A DNA stretch of 64,000 bases from Bactericera cockerelli (Eukaryota > Arthropoda > Insecta > Hemiptera > Triozidae): assembly GCA_024516035.1 (NCBI GenBank), contig CM044964.1, positions 1,122,410 to 1,186,409 of the forward strand, written 5' to 3'. Shown here in pieces: positions 55,501 to 63,632 of the stretch. Below the pieces are notes generated by a model, which did no database searches, was not told the DNA's origin, and saw only the letters and a program-made list of their open reading frames with translations. Each line of letters begins with the position of its first letter. Position 1 is the stretch's first letter. The position numbers and the translations under genes were made by a program.

Positions 55501-57730
55501 GCTCCACGCTCAGACACTCGAGACCTGAGTGAGGAAGTAAAATGAAGTTTAGAATCAATAATTTAATGGGAAAGAAACAGGGAGGGAGACCTGAGTGAGG
55601 AAGTAAAATGAATTTTAGAATCAATAATGAGAAAGAAACAGGGAGGGAGAGATGTGCAGCTTGGAACTGAGAGAGTCAACATGCTCGTTGAGAAGATTCT
55701 TGGCCTGCTCCACGCTCAGACACTCGAGACCTGAGTGAGGAAGTAAAATGAATTTTAGAATCAATAATGGGAAATTGATTTTTTGTAATCTAGAAGAAAT
55801 TTTTGATTTGTAATTTTTTTTTTTAATTTAAAAGATGTGTCCTGGAAATGTAAAAATTCAATGAAAGCGGCATGATTAAAAAAAAAAAAAAAAAAAAGGG
55901 AAAGAATCAGGGCGGGAGAAGTGTGCAGCTGGGAGCTGAGAGAGTCGACACGTTAGATATTAGATAACATAGAGTCGGCACGTTAGATATTAGATAACAT
56001 AGAGTCGACACGTTAGATATTAGATAGCATAGAGTCGGCACGTTAGATATTAGATAACATAGAGTCGACACGTTAGATATTAGATAACGTAGAGTCGACA
56101 CGTTAGATATTAGATAACATAGAGTCGTCACGTTAGATATTAGATAACATAGAGTCGTCACGTTAGATATTAGATAACATAGAGTCGACACGTTAGATAT
56201 TAGATAACATAGAGTCGACACGTTAGATATTAGATAACGTAGAGTCGACACGTTAGATATTAGATAACGTAGAGTCGACACGTTAGATATTAGATAACAT
56301 AGAGTCGACACGTTAGATATTAGATAACATAGAGTCGTCACGTTAGATATTAGATAACATAGAGTCGTCACGTTAGATATTAGATAACATAGAGTCGACA
56401 CGTTAGATATTAGATAACATAGAGTCGACACGTTAGATATTAGATAACGTAGAGTCGTCACGTTAGATATTAGATAACATAGAGTCGACACGTTAGATAT
56501 TAGATAACATAGAGTCGACACGTTAGATATTAGATAACATAGAGTCGACACGTTAGATATTAGATAACATAGAGTCGACACGTTAGATATTAGATAACAT
56601 AGAGTCGGCACGTTAGATATTAGATAACATAGAGTCGACACGTTAGATATTAGATAACATAGAGTCGACACGTTAGATATTAGATAACATAGAGTCGACA
56701 CGTTAGATATTAGATAACATAGAGTCGGCACGTTAGATATTAGATAACATACTCACCGTAAGTTACTCTTAGCTCAGTGGCAAGGTTACTGGATTGCCAT
56801 GCGGAAAATCCTGGGTTTGAACACCAGAGCAGACAAAAATTGTAATCAAAAGGTCGTAACAGTTGTTTGCAAGGGATACCATACTTTCCTTCCCTAACAA
56901 CCATTTTTTTTTTTTTTTTTTTTTTCGTTTTCACAAGAGGTAAGAGAGAACACCACCAAATCATCGAAAGTACCCAAAAATTCTGACTCCACCGGGATTC
57001 GAACCCGGGTAATTGTGCGTGCAAGCCTACTACTACTTTTTTTATTTTTTAATTCTATTTCATAATTTGGCCCATAGCGGTTATCATATTTGTGTAGTAA
57101 TCACTCTCGTGATATCACAACTACTCAAAGTCGCTTTACCAAAACTACGCTGAAACCAGTACTTGAACCACCGACCTCCAGGTTACAAGTCCGCCACATT
57201 ATCGATCAATCTACTGAGGTCGGTTGGCCCATACTATGTGTAACGACTACTGGAAGTATTATATCTGGTGCCCAGACGCTTTGAGTCAGAGCGCAGACGT
57301 CGTGAGGAAAAGGGGGTTTTTAGAGTTTGGCCGTACGGCGTAGGATAGGTGAGGGAACCTCGAGTCCATGACAAGAGGAATGCCTGCGGCGTTCTCAGTA
57401 TCGGAGGTCTGAGCTGTTGTCTTCAAACTCTGGAGGCAGCATATCAGTCCTCCCTTCTCAGCTCAGCTGATTTTCCTCCGTTTTCTCCCGACGTCTGTCC
57501 TTATCACAAAAAAAAAAAAAAAAAAAAAAAAAAATGTGTAACGACTAAGTATGTGGAAGCTTACCCTGCAGATTCTCGAAGTCGTTGCCGGAGGACCCCT
57601 CCCCCCCCTCTGTATGTCCATCCCCCCCTCCATCAGCATAGTTATCGTAGTTGTAGTAGTAATCATTATCGTCATCATCCTCTTCGTACTCCATCTCGTC
57701 CGAATTCTCGGTCATCGTAGAGTCGTCCAT
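42316..57730 (-). CDS. ari-2: ari-2 / ARIH2, RBR-type E3 ubiquitin-protein ligase
   Basis: Seven coding exons (57565-57730, 54876-55094, 51899-52069, 49610-49849, 46255-46455, 44536-44757, 42316-42947), every intron phase 1, give 616 aa. RBR ligases take ubiquitin from an E2 on RING1, form a thioester on the RING2 cysteine and pass it to substrate; ARIH2 acts with neddylated cullin-5 ligases. Seen: an acidic Tyr-rich N-terminus, a UBA-like region (about 57-120), RING1 from C145, an IBR (about 231-278) and RING2 with '[20 protein letters not shown]', catalytic Cys about 315. The Ariadne helical domain is at about 333-499. Human ARIH2 is 493 aa and ends about residue 499 of this protein; here a Ser/Lys/Asp-rich tail of about 115 residues follows. 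Several exon edges are multiplied in tandem arrays. The start is the first ATG of a good frame; 57715 is an alternative. Confidence 0.97.
43155..43325 (-). repeat. tRNA-derived SINE, 'CCTCAGTAGC' family
   Basis: Minus-strand copy with TAATCAATTTCGTGATATCA and CGACCTGCAGGTTACAAATC on the plus strand, within ari-2 intron 6. Confidence 0.65.
43651..44311 (+). repeat. Hairpin-led dispersed repeat, family A (copy 3)
   Basis: ACTTTCCTTATCCTATAATA hairpin, internal GGCCGCAGAATGCGGCCGCA, end GATAAGGAAAGTCGTGTGAT and ACACCAGATTTTTTT. It lies in ari-2 intron 6. Confidence 0.8.
44330..44506 (-). repeat. tRNA-derived SINE, 'GTCACCGTGGC' family
   Basis: On the minus strand GTAGTCACTGTGGCAGAGCG, GCGCTAGGCATTGCACAC and GACCTGGGTTCGATTCCCAG, with the body TCCTCACGAGGTATGAGTGG on the plus strand. 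Confidence 0.75.
44536..44757 (-). CDS. ari-2: ari-2 exon 6 (Ariadne domain, first part)
   Basis: The acceptor is CTCCCACCAG and the donor CTCAG|GTGAGT; 222 nt. It encodes '[19 protein letters not shown]' and '[20 protein letters not shown]', the first helices of the autoinhibitory Ariadne domain. Confidence 0.96.
44890..45285. mobile_element. MITE with 27-bp inverted ends and AAAT target repeat
   Basis: Ends GAATGGGTGTCTGGAATAAC GG and its complement (CCGTTATTTCAGACACCCATTC), flanked by AAAT at 44886-44889 and 45286-45289. GGGCCTATGT-type motifs recur inside at 44951, 45065 and 45160. It has no ORF and lies in ari-2 intron 5. Confidence 0.75.
45330..45400 (+). repeat. Dispersed repeat end 'GGGCGGGGTTATTGCC'
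   Basis: AAAGGGCGGGGTTATTGCCT...CAATCTCTTTCACCCAACC also occurs at 53538-53580 (+), 59446-59500 (-) and 455-520 (-). Probably a LINE 3' end. Confidence 0.6.
46255..46455 (-). CDS. ari-2: ari-2 exon 5 (end of IBR and catalytic RING2)
   Basis: The acceptor is TTCTCCCAG and the donor TTTGG|GTGCGG, a weaker donor. It encodes '[20 protein letters not shown]' and '[13 protein letters not shown]...CWMC'. The Cys in GGCNH is the expected thioester-forming residue. This segment is nearly identical to human ARIH2. Confidence 0.96.
46619..46815 (+). repeat. tRNA-derived SINE, 'GTCCCGGTAGCTC' family (best head)
   Basis: GTCCCGGTAGCTCAAAGGTA ... GGTTCGAAACCCAGCCGGGAC: a complete tRNA-like fold with a 7-bp acceptor match and a consensus B box. 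It lies in ari-2 intron 4. Confidence 0.8.
47161..48135 (+). repeat. (GACT)n run followed by a ~160-bp satellite, six copies
   Basis: A GACT microsatellite (47163-47192), then units with AATTATGAGGCACTTCCC, AAGCTGAAATTTTGCATGAT, GGTAGGGTTTATTGTAAAAG, TGTTAAACGGTGTCGTTTTA, starting near 47205, 47370, 47520, 47684, 47838 and 48001. At 61081 the same GACT run precedes AAGCTGAAATTTGGTAGT. Confidence 0.85.
48237..48716. mobile_element. Palindromic MITE with ~200-bp arms
   Basis: Ends TATCCCACAAAAAACTACCG and CGGTAGTTTTTTGTGGGATA; the arms match almost perfectly for about 200 bp, with a short centre (48440-48520). No ORF. It lies in ari-2 intron 4, just after the satellite. Confidence 0.88.
48760..49030 (+). 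repeat. Dispersed repeat fragments (GGCGAGGTTAATGCTC)
   Basis: AACCACCAGGCGAGGTTAAT at 48776 and a degenerate copy at 48940-49020, related to 3.7 kb. Confidence 0.5.
49215..49500 (+). repeat. tRNA-derived SINE, 'GTCACCGTGGC' family, long copy
   Basis: GTAGTCACCGTGGCAGAGTG, GCGCGCTAGGCATTGCACGC, GACCTGGGTTCGATCCCAAG, CCTCGTGAGGAAAAATGAGT, and an ACACAAAGAAACAC end. A long poly(A) at 49552-49585 follows after about 50 bp. Confidence 0.75.
49610..49849 (-). CDS. ari-2: ari-2 exon 4 (end of RING1 and most of IBR)
   Basis: The acceptor is TTTCCCCAG|ACATC and the donor TGCG|GTGAGT; 240 nt. It encodes '[19 protein letters not shown]', then '[19 protein letters not shown]' and '[12 protein letters not shown]'. 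Five further copies of its first part with acceptor lie upstream. An acceptor 168 bp upstream would keep frame and add 56 residues. Confidence 0.93.
49850..50800 (-). repeat. Tandem copies of the ari-2 exon 4 acceptor and 5' part
   Basis: Five extra copies of intron end plus exon start (TCTCGTGCATGGCCTCCGAG etc.) lie upstream of exon 4. ACGAGATGTC occurs at 49841 (real), 50009, 50161, 50314, 50624 and 50776, spaced 168, 152, 153, 310 and 152 bp. Each copy keeps CCCCAG|AC. A further piece without the exon part reaches about 51020. Confidence 0.88.
51065..51300 (-). repeat. LINE 3'-end-like repeat (copy 1)
   Basis: A TTTATTTATTTATT run, then TTTTGTAATCCGGGGCGAAG and GCCTTAGGCATTCTCTGCCA. The same arrangement is at 52085-52280 and degenerately at 59040-59160. 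It has the look of a LINE 3' end. Confidence 0.55.
51530..51850. repeat. SINE head plus 'GACTAGCCAACC' dispersed repeat
   Basis: A minus-strand 'CCTCAGTAGC'-family head (51540-51605) joined to the repeat also found at 4.5 and 38.1 kb (51600-51840). It lies in ari-2 intron 3 close to exon 3. Confidence 0.55.
51899..52069 (-). CDS. ari-2: ari-2 exon 3 (RING1)
   Basis: The acceptor is CCTTTCAG and the donor CTGG|GTGAGC; 171 nt. It carries C-P-V-C ... '[12 protein letters not shown]', the zinc ligands of the E2-binding RING1 domain. Confidence 0.93.
52085..52290 (-). repeat. LINE 3'-end-like repeat (copy 2)
   Basis: TTTATTTATTTATTTACACT, GTAATCCGAGGCAAAGTTAA and GCCTTAGGCATTCTCTGCCA, as at 51.1 kb. 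It directly follows ari-2 exon 3 on the upstream side. Confidence 0.55.
52539..53036 (+). repeat. 37-39-bp minisatellite, about 13 copies
   Basis: Unit TCTGGCTGGGGGACTATAAA followed by CAGGGAGTAGACCAGCATG with small length changes. It lies in ari-2 intron 2 and resembles the 'CTGGCTGGGGGAC' dispersed repeat. Confidence 0.92.
53635..53775 (-). repeat. tRNA-derived SINE, 'CCTCAGTAGC' family
   Basis: Plus strand AATCACTTTCGTGATATCAT, GAACCACCGACCTCCAGGTT and GATCAAGCTACTGAGGTC: minus-strand copy in ari-2 intron 2, next to the donor-side array. Confidence 0.7.
53885..54875 (-). repeat. Tandem copies of the ari-2 exon 2 donor side, about ten extra
   Basis: Units of about 97-101 bp hold the exon 2 end (ACCTCATTGG|GTAATT) and the first part of the intron. 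CAATGAGGTG occurs near 53893, 53995, 54092, 54189, 54287, 54388, 54487, 54587, 54685, 54780 and 54878 (real). Two unit types alternate, one with CAGTGACTTGGAGCAAGGCC and one with CAGAGGCTGG. Short open frames through the array are artefacts. Confidence 0.88.
54876..55094 (-). CDS. ari-2: ari-2 exon 2 (UBA-like region)
   Basis: The acceptor is CCTCACTCAG|GTC and the donor ATTGG|GTAATT; 219 nt. It encodes '[20 protein letters not shown]' through '[17 protein letters not shown]'. Both its ends are repeated: partial copies of its acceptor side lie just upstream and copies of its donor side just downstream. Only this copy is complete and in frame from exon 1 to exon 3. Confidence 0.92.
55095..55745 (-). 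repeat. Tandem copies of the ari-2 exon 2 acceptor side
   Basis: AGACCTGAGT (the acceptor, reversed) occurs at 55091 (real), 55236, 55381, 55521, 55587 and 55727. Five of the six are followed by the exon start, which in the extra copies runs only to 'LHIS' and then enters intron sequence with a stop (FLSH*). Confidence 0.88.
55905..56750 (-). repeat. 30-bp minisatellite, about 27 copies, next to an exon 2 fragment
   Basis: Unit CGTTAGATATTAGATAACAT plus AGAGTCGACA with C/G/T variants. The last ten bases equal exon 2 sequence (gagAGTCGACAtgc), and the array starts directly beside another partial exon 2 copy (55905-55950). Since 30 is a multiple of 3 the minus strand shows a 10-residue repeat ORF, which I do not regard as a gene. 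Confidence 0.93.
56755..57225. repeat. SINE heads of three types in ari-2 intron 1
   Basis: A tRNA-like plus-strand head (CTTAGCTCAGTGGCAAGG, 56768), a minus-strand head with CCGGGATTCGAACCCGGG (56993), and a minus-strand 'CCTCAGTAGC' copy (57080-57225) with poly(T) between. Confidence 0.6.
57226..57564. other. 5' part of ari-2 intron 1, nothing recognised
   Basis: Includes a run of about 26 A at 57509-57534. No exon seen. Confidence 0.35.
57565..57730 (-). CDS. ari-2: ari-2 exon 1 (acidic N-terminus)
   Basis: ATG at 57728-57730; donor CAGG|GTAAGC. It encodes '[19 protein letters not shown]' followed by Asp/Tyr- and Gly-rich sequence, typical of Ariadne proteins. A second in-frame ATG at 57715 could also be used. 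Confidence 0.85.
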
Positions 57731-58330
57731 TGCGAATGAATGAGAGGAGATGATGTGGATTGAGCTCTTGAGAGATTTTTTATAATGGAGCGTGGGATTT
57801 TTTTTATAGGAAGCAATGGGAATGTGGGACTTTTTTATAGGAAGCAATGGGAATGTGGGACTTTTTTATTGGGGTGTGAGGGAGTTTAATGTGGGATTTT
57901 TTTATTATTGGGATGTGGATATTTGATGTGGGTTTATATTGGGTAGTGTGGGAGTTAAATGTGGTTGTGTTTAGATAGTGGGGGGGAGACTTATGTGGAA
58001 CTTTTTATGGGGGTGTGGGAGTTTAATGTGGGATTTTTATTAAAGGTAGCAGGGAAATTTAGTGTGGATATTTGAGGTACCGTGTGCATAAAATATTGGA
58101 TTTTTGAGGTAGTGTAGGAATATAATATGGTAATTTTGAGGTAGAGTGGAAATTAATTGTGGATTTATTGAGGTAGAGTGTGAATTTAAAATGAGATAAC
58201 TATAGTGATTTTGGTAATAGAATTTCTTTTACAAGAGGGTTTTTATATTGTGAAGGAAAAAAGATTGACAGTGGTGGCTGATAATGATGATTCACACAAG
58301 CCAGGCTTGAGGATTTTGAGATCTAAGGAA
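57731..58330 (-). promoter_or_regulatory. Presumed ari-2 5' UTR and promoter region
   Basis: This is the region directly upstream of the ari-2 ATG. It holds a short direct duplication of about 30 bp (57810-57865, GGAAGCAATGGGAATGTGGG) and many GATGTGGGA/TTTTT alternations. No clear TATA box or initiator was identified. The role is inferred from position only. Confidence 0.35.
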
Positions 58331-58744
58331 TAAGAAAGCCTTCGATTTAGAGTGTTTCGGGGATATGATTGATATTGAAAATGTCAATTGAAAAAATGAG
58401 GTTTTTGGTTTCTTTTATTTAATTTTCAGAAAGGAATAAAAATTAATTATTTTTTTTTAAATAAAAGAGATACTTGAGGACTTTAAAAATTGGCGGGAAA
58501 TTTGACGGTGGGAGAGTAAAAGGAGACCGAATTAAAATGGATGCTTGACTAAGACGAACTGTATTGTTGGTGTGTTTTAAAATGAGGTGCCATCACAGGA
58601 TGTCTTGTTCATGGACGATTCTGCGGGACAAACAAGAAGAGATAAAATCAAGGTTAATGAAAAGAAACAAATTACATGTACATACATATTTCAAGAAGGT
58701 AGTGTCAGCCTTGACTTGAACAACGCTAAAATATTGCATATAAC
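58331..58744. other. Non-coding, nothing recognised
   Basis: AT-rich upstream of ari-2. AATGCGGGACAAAC-like text at about 58620 resembles bases 13-30 of the window. Confidence 0.3.
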
Positions 58745-59005
58745 ACGTGGTCACTTGGCCTAGCGGTAGCATGCTCGGCTTGCACTCCAGGTGACCCGCG
58801 TTCGAATCCCGGCGGGGTCGGAATTTTTCGGCTCTGTACTTTGGATTTCTGGGCGTACCCTAGCCACGTGAGGACAATTGGGGTAGTTGTAGAGTGGACA
58901 ACGCCCAGTGGCGTCATTACGTGATAGATATTGGAATATGACGGTGGGTTATAGATATAATGCATTAGCATTAGTTCTCGTAATGTCGTTGCTAACATAA
59001 TAACA
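58745..59005 (+). repeat. tRNA-derived SINE, 'GGTGACCCGGGTTCGAA' family (complete head)
   Basis: GTCACTTGGCCTAGCGGTAG (A box), GACCCGCGTTCGAATCCCGG (B box), GGACAATTGGGGTAGTTGTA body, ACACAAATAACTAGCTCTT end. Its second copy is at 17.1 kb. Confidence 0.8.
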
Positions 59006-59039
59006 CAAATAACTAGCTCTTTATCTTATCATATTCAAC

Positions 59040-59749
59040 CATGTTGATCAAACTTATTTATTTACAACTTTTATATACAGGTACAGTGAGGAGATATAAT
59101 TAATAAAAGGTAAACAAAGTCTGATCAAGGGTGGTGATAATGCCTTTGGCATTCTCATATCTTAAAATACGTGGTTAAAATAAAGGCACACTTTTCTGAA
59201 ACACACGGTATAAGTGTAAGTATCTAGATACGGCGAGAAAAAAGAGAAAGATAATTATAAAGGATGAGGAAGTACCTGATAGTACCTGATTCCTGAAGCA
59301 AAAATAAACTGACAAAGTAACACTGGCGTTCCGGGTTTGATTCAAGGTGACGTTGAACAATATTGGAAGAGCTGCATTTACTTTCTAAACTGAGTACTTA
59401 CCTACATACAATGATTAAGACTTAGGGCGAAATTAAAAGACAACAGGGTTGGGTGGAAGAGATTGCCACAGGCAATAACCCCGCCCTTTGGGTAGGACAT
59501 CAGTAGGGTATCTAATCCCGGGATCCCGGAACTGAATTTTCATTCCGGATCGGGATTCGGATTTTCAAATCCCGGCATTTTCGGGATTGACAATTTGATT
59601 ACAATTTTAATGATTAAATAATTAAATCGCTAGTAGGATATATATTTTTATATTAGAAACTGTTTCAAGGAATCTAAGGGTCTAATCTAGCACTGTATGG
59701 GAGGGATACGTGAGTCTCTTGATTCATTAGTTACAGATTCATGTTGGCA

Positions 59750-59788
<39 letters not shown>

Positions 59789-60150
59789 TATTTTATCTCA
59801 GTTAATAACACCCTGTTAGGATAATAACTAATTAAATTACTCGTTTCAGAACAGAAGTTTATATTGTGTTTGTATTAATATAAATAAAACATTGCTTATT
59901 TTCTTTCAAACAAATTGTTTTCTATTGAATTTTTGAGTATACTATAATTTTAGTCTGTAGTAATACCTACATCATGTATAACGCCTCTATTAATTAATAT
60001 TAGCTTAATGGGGCTCTAACGGTAAGTACTAAAACATACAATATTAAAAACTTGACTAATCCCGGGATCTTTGAGCATAAAACTCGCCTGGTGATTACCT
60101 TCCACTATGGAGTGTTATTATTATAATTCATCGAGCTCACGTGATGGACA
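59040..60150. other. Non-coding DNA with repeat ends
   Basis: Carries repeat ends at 59040-59160 and 59446-59500, a CCCGGGATCCCGG palindromic block at 59515 that returns at 60060 (TAATCCCGGGATC), and a poly(T) at 59751-59786. No gene. Confidence 0.45.
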
Positions 60151-60516
60151 TACAGGGCCTTGAAATATCTAGAGAACGGATTAAAATTTAAATAAAAAAA
60201 ATTATGCTAAAACACGTATACCATTATATCGAGGGGAAACCTTTTCTACTAGGTTTTGGTTTTTTAATCATTACCAAACCAGGATTAAAATCAGATACTT
60301 TTAATGTCAACTACTTTTCAGAAATATATTACAAATATGGTGGTTCCATGATTCTTAAGTTGACCCTGGGGCTGCCCCTGGCAATGATAAATAGTCAAAA
60401 CCTAGTATAAAAGGTTTTCCCCTCGATATAATGGTACATGTATTTTAGCATTTATTAAAATTTTACACCGTTCTCTAGACATTTCGAGTGGCTCCTTATT
60501 TTTGGAGGACCCTGTA
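60151..60516. mobile_element. Mariner-type MITE
   Basis: TA-CAGGG...CCCTG-TA ends, with long inverted arms (TCTAGAGAACGG, TACCATTATATCGAGGGGAA, AAACCTTTT) of about 110 bp around a unique centre. A TA target duplication and CAGGG ends suit a Tc1/mariner relative. No ORF. Confidence 0.78.
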
Positions 60517-61680
60517 TATGTAAGGATATAAGTTCTAGGACACTGATACGACTAAGTAAGTTCTTGATGCCAAGGCGAGAACACAGCGGGATGTGGGCCT
60601 TAGTCTGGCTGAGAGCAGGTAGCACGTTAGGATAATGGATAAGCGGCCATCAGACACTACACCAAGGTGACAACACAGTAGATGTACAAATGAGACGAAA
60701 TATACCGCGTGTATACATCAAGACTATCTTTTCACAGGTGAATGAGTTTTTCTTAAAACAAAAATACGGGGTTACTTTGATTTTTTCATTTTCGTTTTGT
60801 TATTGTTGATATTTTAGGTCACTAGTGGCGGAAATCGACCACTCTTTGCGGATAGTGCGACACTTGAAAATTGGTATTAAAAATAAGACGAGCACTAATT
60901 AATAGATACTTTCTATTTAGTCTGATTTATGATAATATTTGAAATTACAATTAAAAACCTTTAGAACCTACATTTTATAATACATGGTTGGTTGAAAGAG
61001 AAACACATGTATATTTATTTTAAGCACAAGTTCTCTATTTTTTTTTTTTTTTTGTAATCTTAATATATAAATGTCAAAGTCACTGACTGACTGACTGACT
61101 GACTGATCATCACTGTTTCTCCGAACTGGTAAGTCCTAGGAAGCTGAAATTTGGTAGTTAGCTTTGTCTAATAGTCTAGATGTGCAATAAGACGGGATTT
61201 TTCGAAATTCCCACTACAACACCTGCCATTGGCGAAAAAGGACTTTTTGCTTTCACGGCCATGCCTCGGCCCGCAAAGCGGGCGACAGCCCGCTAGTTTG
61301 TTATAAAATAAATCAAAATGTGTTTGAAAAAAGAGGTTGAATTCCAATATTTTGTATCCCATTATGTCCGCACTCGTGCTCTTTCGACTTCCCTTTCACA
61401 TTCAACTTCCTTTTAGCGTTGTAGTTCTGTCTATGAGTCTATCTCTAATAGAGTTCTTCTCAAGTCGAAGAAGGCCATTAATTCACTGTGCTACATACAG
61501 GGTGAATTGGAGACAAAAAATTCTACCAGTTATTTTCTGGAAAATTATAACATAGTAAAAGTGCAATCCTAACTTAACACCAAAATTCCTCACACTTTGT
61601 TTTGTTTTTATTTTTTCACAGGAAATCACATCAATGAAATTAACCAGGCATATTATCAACACCGGTTCTTGTCCTGTCAT
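60517..61680. other. Non-coding, repeat fragments
   Basis: A (GACT)n run at 61081-61107 with the GCTGAAATTTGGTAG motif shared with 47.2 kb, and a TACAGGGTG mariner-like terminal motif at 61495. Nothing else recognised. Confidence 0.4.
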
Positions 61681-61682
61681 TA

Positions 61683-61895
61683 AAGTTTAGCAATTTCCCT
61701 GCGTATAGGACTTGGATAGATGATAATCAGACCATTCAAATTCTGGCTATACTGGCTATTCCAGACCCAACCCAGGGTAGGTGAGGTTAATGTGGGATGC
61801 TAGTTGGTAAGTTTACACTCAGTGGAGGTGAATACATCCTGTTTAGATGTGACCTTAGCTTTTGAAAGGGACGTTGAACCCCAATACACAATATG
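61683..61895 (+). repeat. 5S-rRNA-derived SINE, 5'-truncated
   Basis: GGACTTGGATAGATGATAAT (5S 3' part), CAACCCAGGGTAGGTGAGGT, GGGACGTTGAACCCCAATAC. Follows the family order without the first half of 5S. Confidence 0.65.
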
Positions 61896-63426
61896 TATTG
61901 TGTAACCATCCTTTGTCACTAATTGCATGTTGGCGTAGCTACTTTGCTATACCAACATGTGCAATTGTGCAGATAGCACCATAAAAAAAAAAAAAAAAAA
62001 AAAAAAATTAACAGAGTTAAAATAAAGGAGTACTTTCTCAAACTGTTGACATTATGTGACTTCCTGTCTTGCACTGGAAATGCAAAATCTAATAAAAAAG
62101 CAAATGTAAAAAAAACACTACTTGTTATTTTATAATTTTCATATATTCACGGATGTGAAAGGACTTAATTGATGTGTCTTAAGAGTCAAGAGCACTATCC
62201 AAGGTAGACCAGTGTTCAGGTTTAGTAAAACCAGAATGAAATTTAAAAAAAACCCTACAATTGGATCGATATCCACATTGATTACTTCAAGAATTGAATG
62301 AGTCATTTAATATTTCATGGATTTATGGATTTTTTTAGGGTGTACCCAAAATACAATTTATGGGGTGAAAAAATCAAGTGGAAAAGTAATACTCAGAGAG
62401 AAATATGTATTTTATGTAAATATGAAATATCTGGGTTAATTAATTATGTGGTGATTGCGTATTTCCTTATAGAGGACATGAAGTTTGTGTGAAAAATGAG
62501 GTTTTAAAAAACATTGAGTTGAATCTAAGCCTAACAAGTCCTCAAGTTGGAATTTTCATCCAATCACAAAGTTGAGGGATAGTGTTCACAGAGATTAAAT
62601 CAAATCCTGTTTTGTGATTTGGCCCTCAGTGCCAAAATATTTACAACTTTGATATTATGATACAAAAGATACAGCAAGGAAAAAATTGGGCCAGGGTTGA
62701 AGAAATAAAATTATCCAAATAATGAAAATATGAGAAAGAATATGTGAATGCCATTAATCAAGTTAATGGCACGGGAGAAAAAAAAGCATATGTAGGTATA
62801 ATAATTATATGTCTAAAAATGAAGAAATTAATAAATCAATATATAACATTTTTTTTATTATTTTTTTTTTTTTAAAGGAAAATGTTAATACCCCTATAGA
62901 TATATGACACATTGATCTAACAGAAAGACTTTTTTTGTTGCCAAAAACCTTTCTACTTTCTCCTTTCACAATTACAACAACTTTCTAAACTAAATCTTGG
63001 CTGAAATTGGGATTTGAACCACCAACCTCCTTATTGATAAATCTACAATGTTTTTTGAAGATGAGTTCTGCAACATTTTTTTTTTTTTTTTTTTCATAGC
63101 TATGAAAAAACTCCTACTGTAGATGTTTTGTGGTCTATGTTGTAGCTTTCCCATTCCATAGAATTGCTCTCTCCTCCAAAGTTACACAATACTTTCTGTG
63201 TAGGTGCTGGGTCAAAATGAGTTCACCAAAAGTTATCCCTTACAAACAATTATAATCAACTTGAGAAGACAATTTTTTGTAGGTTCTGGGATTTAATTAT
63301 AAGGGACCTTCTGCCTGGCAAACAAGAATCTATCTTCCCACTGAACTAATCATGTGATGTATTAACTAATAATGTATTAAAAAACTTAGAAGCAAAAAAA
63401 AAATGTATCTATACCTCAAAATAATA
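61896..63426. other. Non-coding, mostly nothing recognised
   Basis: Holds poly(A) at 61983-62007, a diverged small MITE (62490-62630, CCAATCACAAAG) related to 8.7 kb, and a 'CCTCAGTAGC' SINE head on the minus strand at 62990-63055. No gene. Confidence 0.4.
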
Positions 63427-63632
63427 ACAATAATATTGCCTTATTTATACTGCCCGATTAAGACTATTAAAGTCCCATTAATCCAACAGTAAGCCCAAGA
63501 CATATTATTATGTGGTAAAAATCCCAAATGGGAGGATAACTTGTCATGTCCCGGCTGGGTTTTGAACCCACGACCTCTGAAATCTCTGGATTCACAGAGT
63601 GCCACCTTTACCTCTGAGCTACCAGGACAGAC
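63427..63632 (-). repeat. tRNA-derived SINE, 'GTCCCGGTAGCTC' family
   Basis: On the minus strand GTCCTGGTAGCTCAGAGGTA, GGTCGTGGGTTCAAAACCCA and CTTGGGCTTACTGTTGGATT, ending AAATAAGGCAATATTATTGT. Confidence 0.8.

Noticed and set aside
55907..56731. 274-codon ORF of a ten-residue repeat ([10 protein letters not shown])
   Set aside because: Product of the 30-bp minisatellite in an ari-2 intron; the frame differs from the exon 2 fragment beside it.
57463..57739. ORFs with [15 protein letters not shown] or [12 protein letters not shown] text
   Set aside because: Shadow frames of ari-2 exon 1 acidic repeats.
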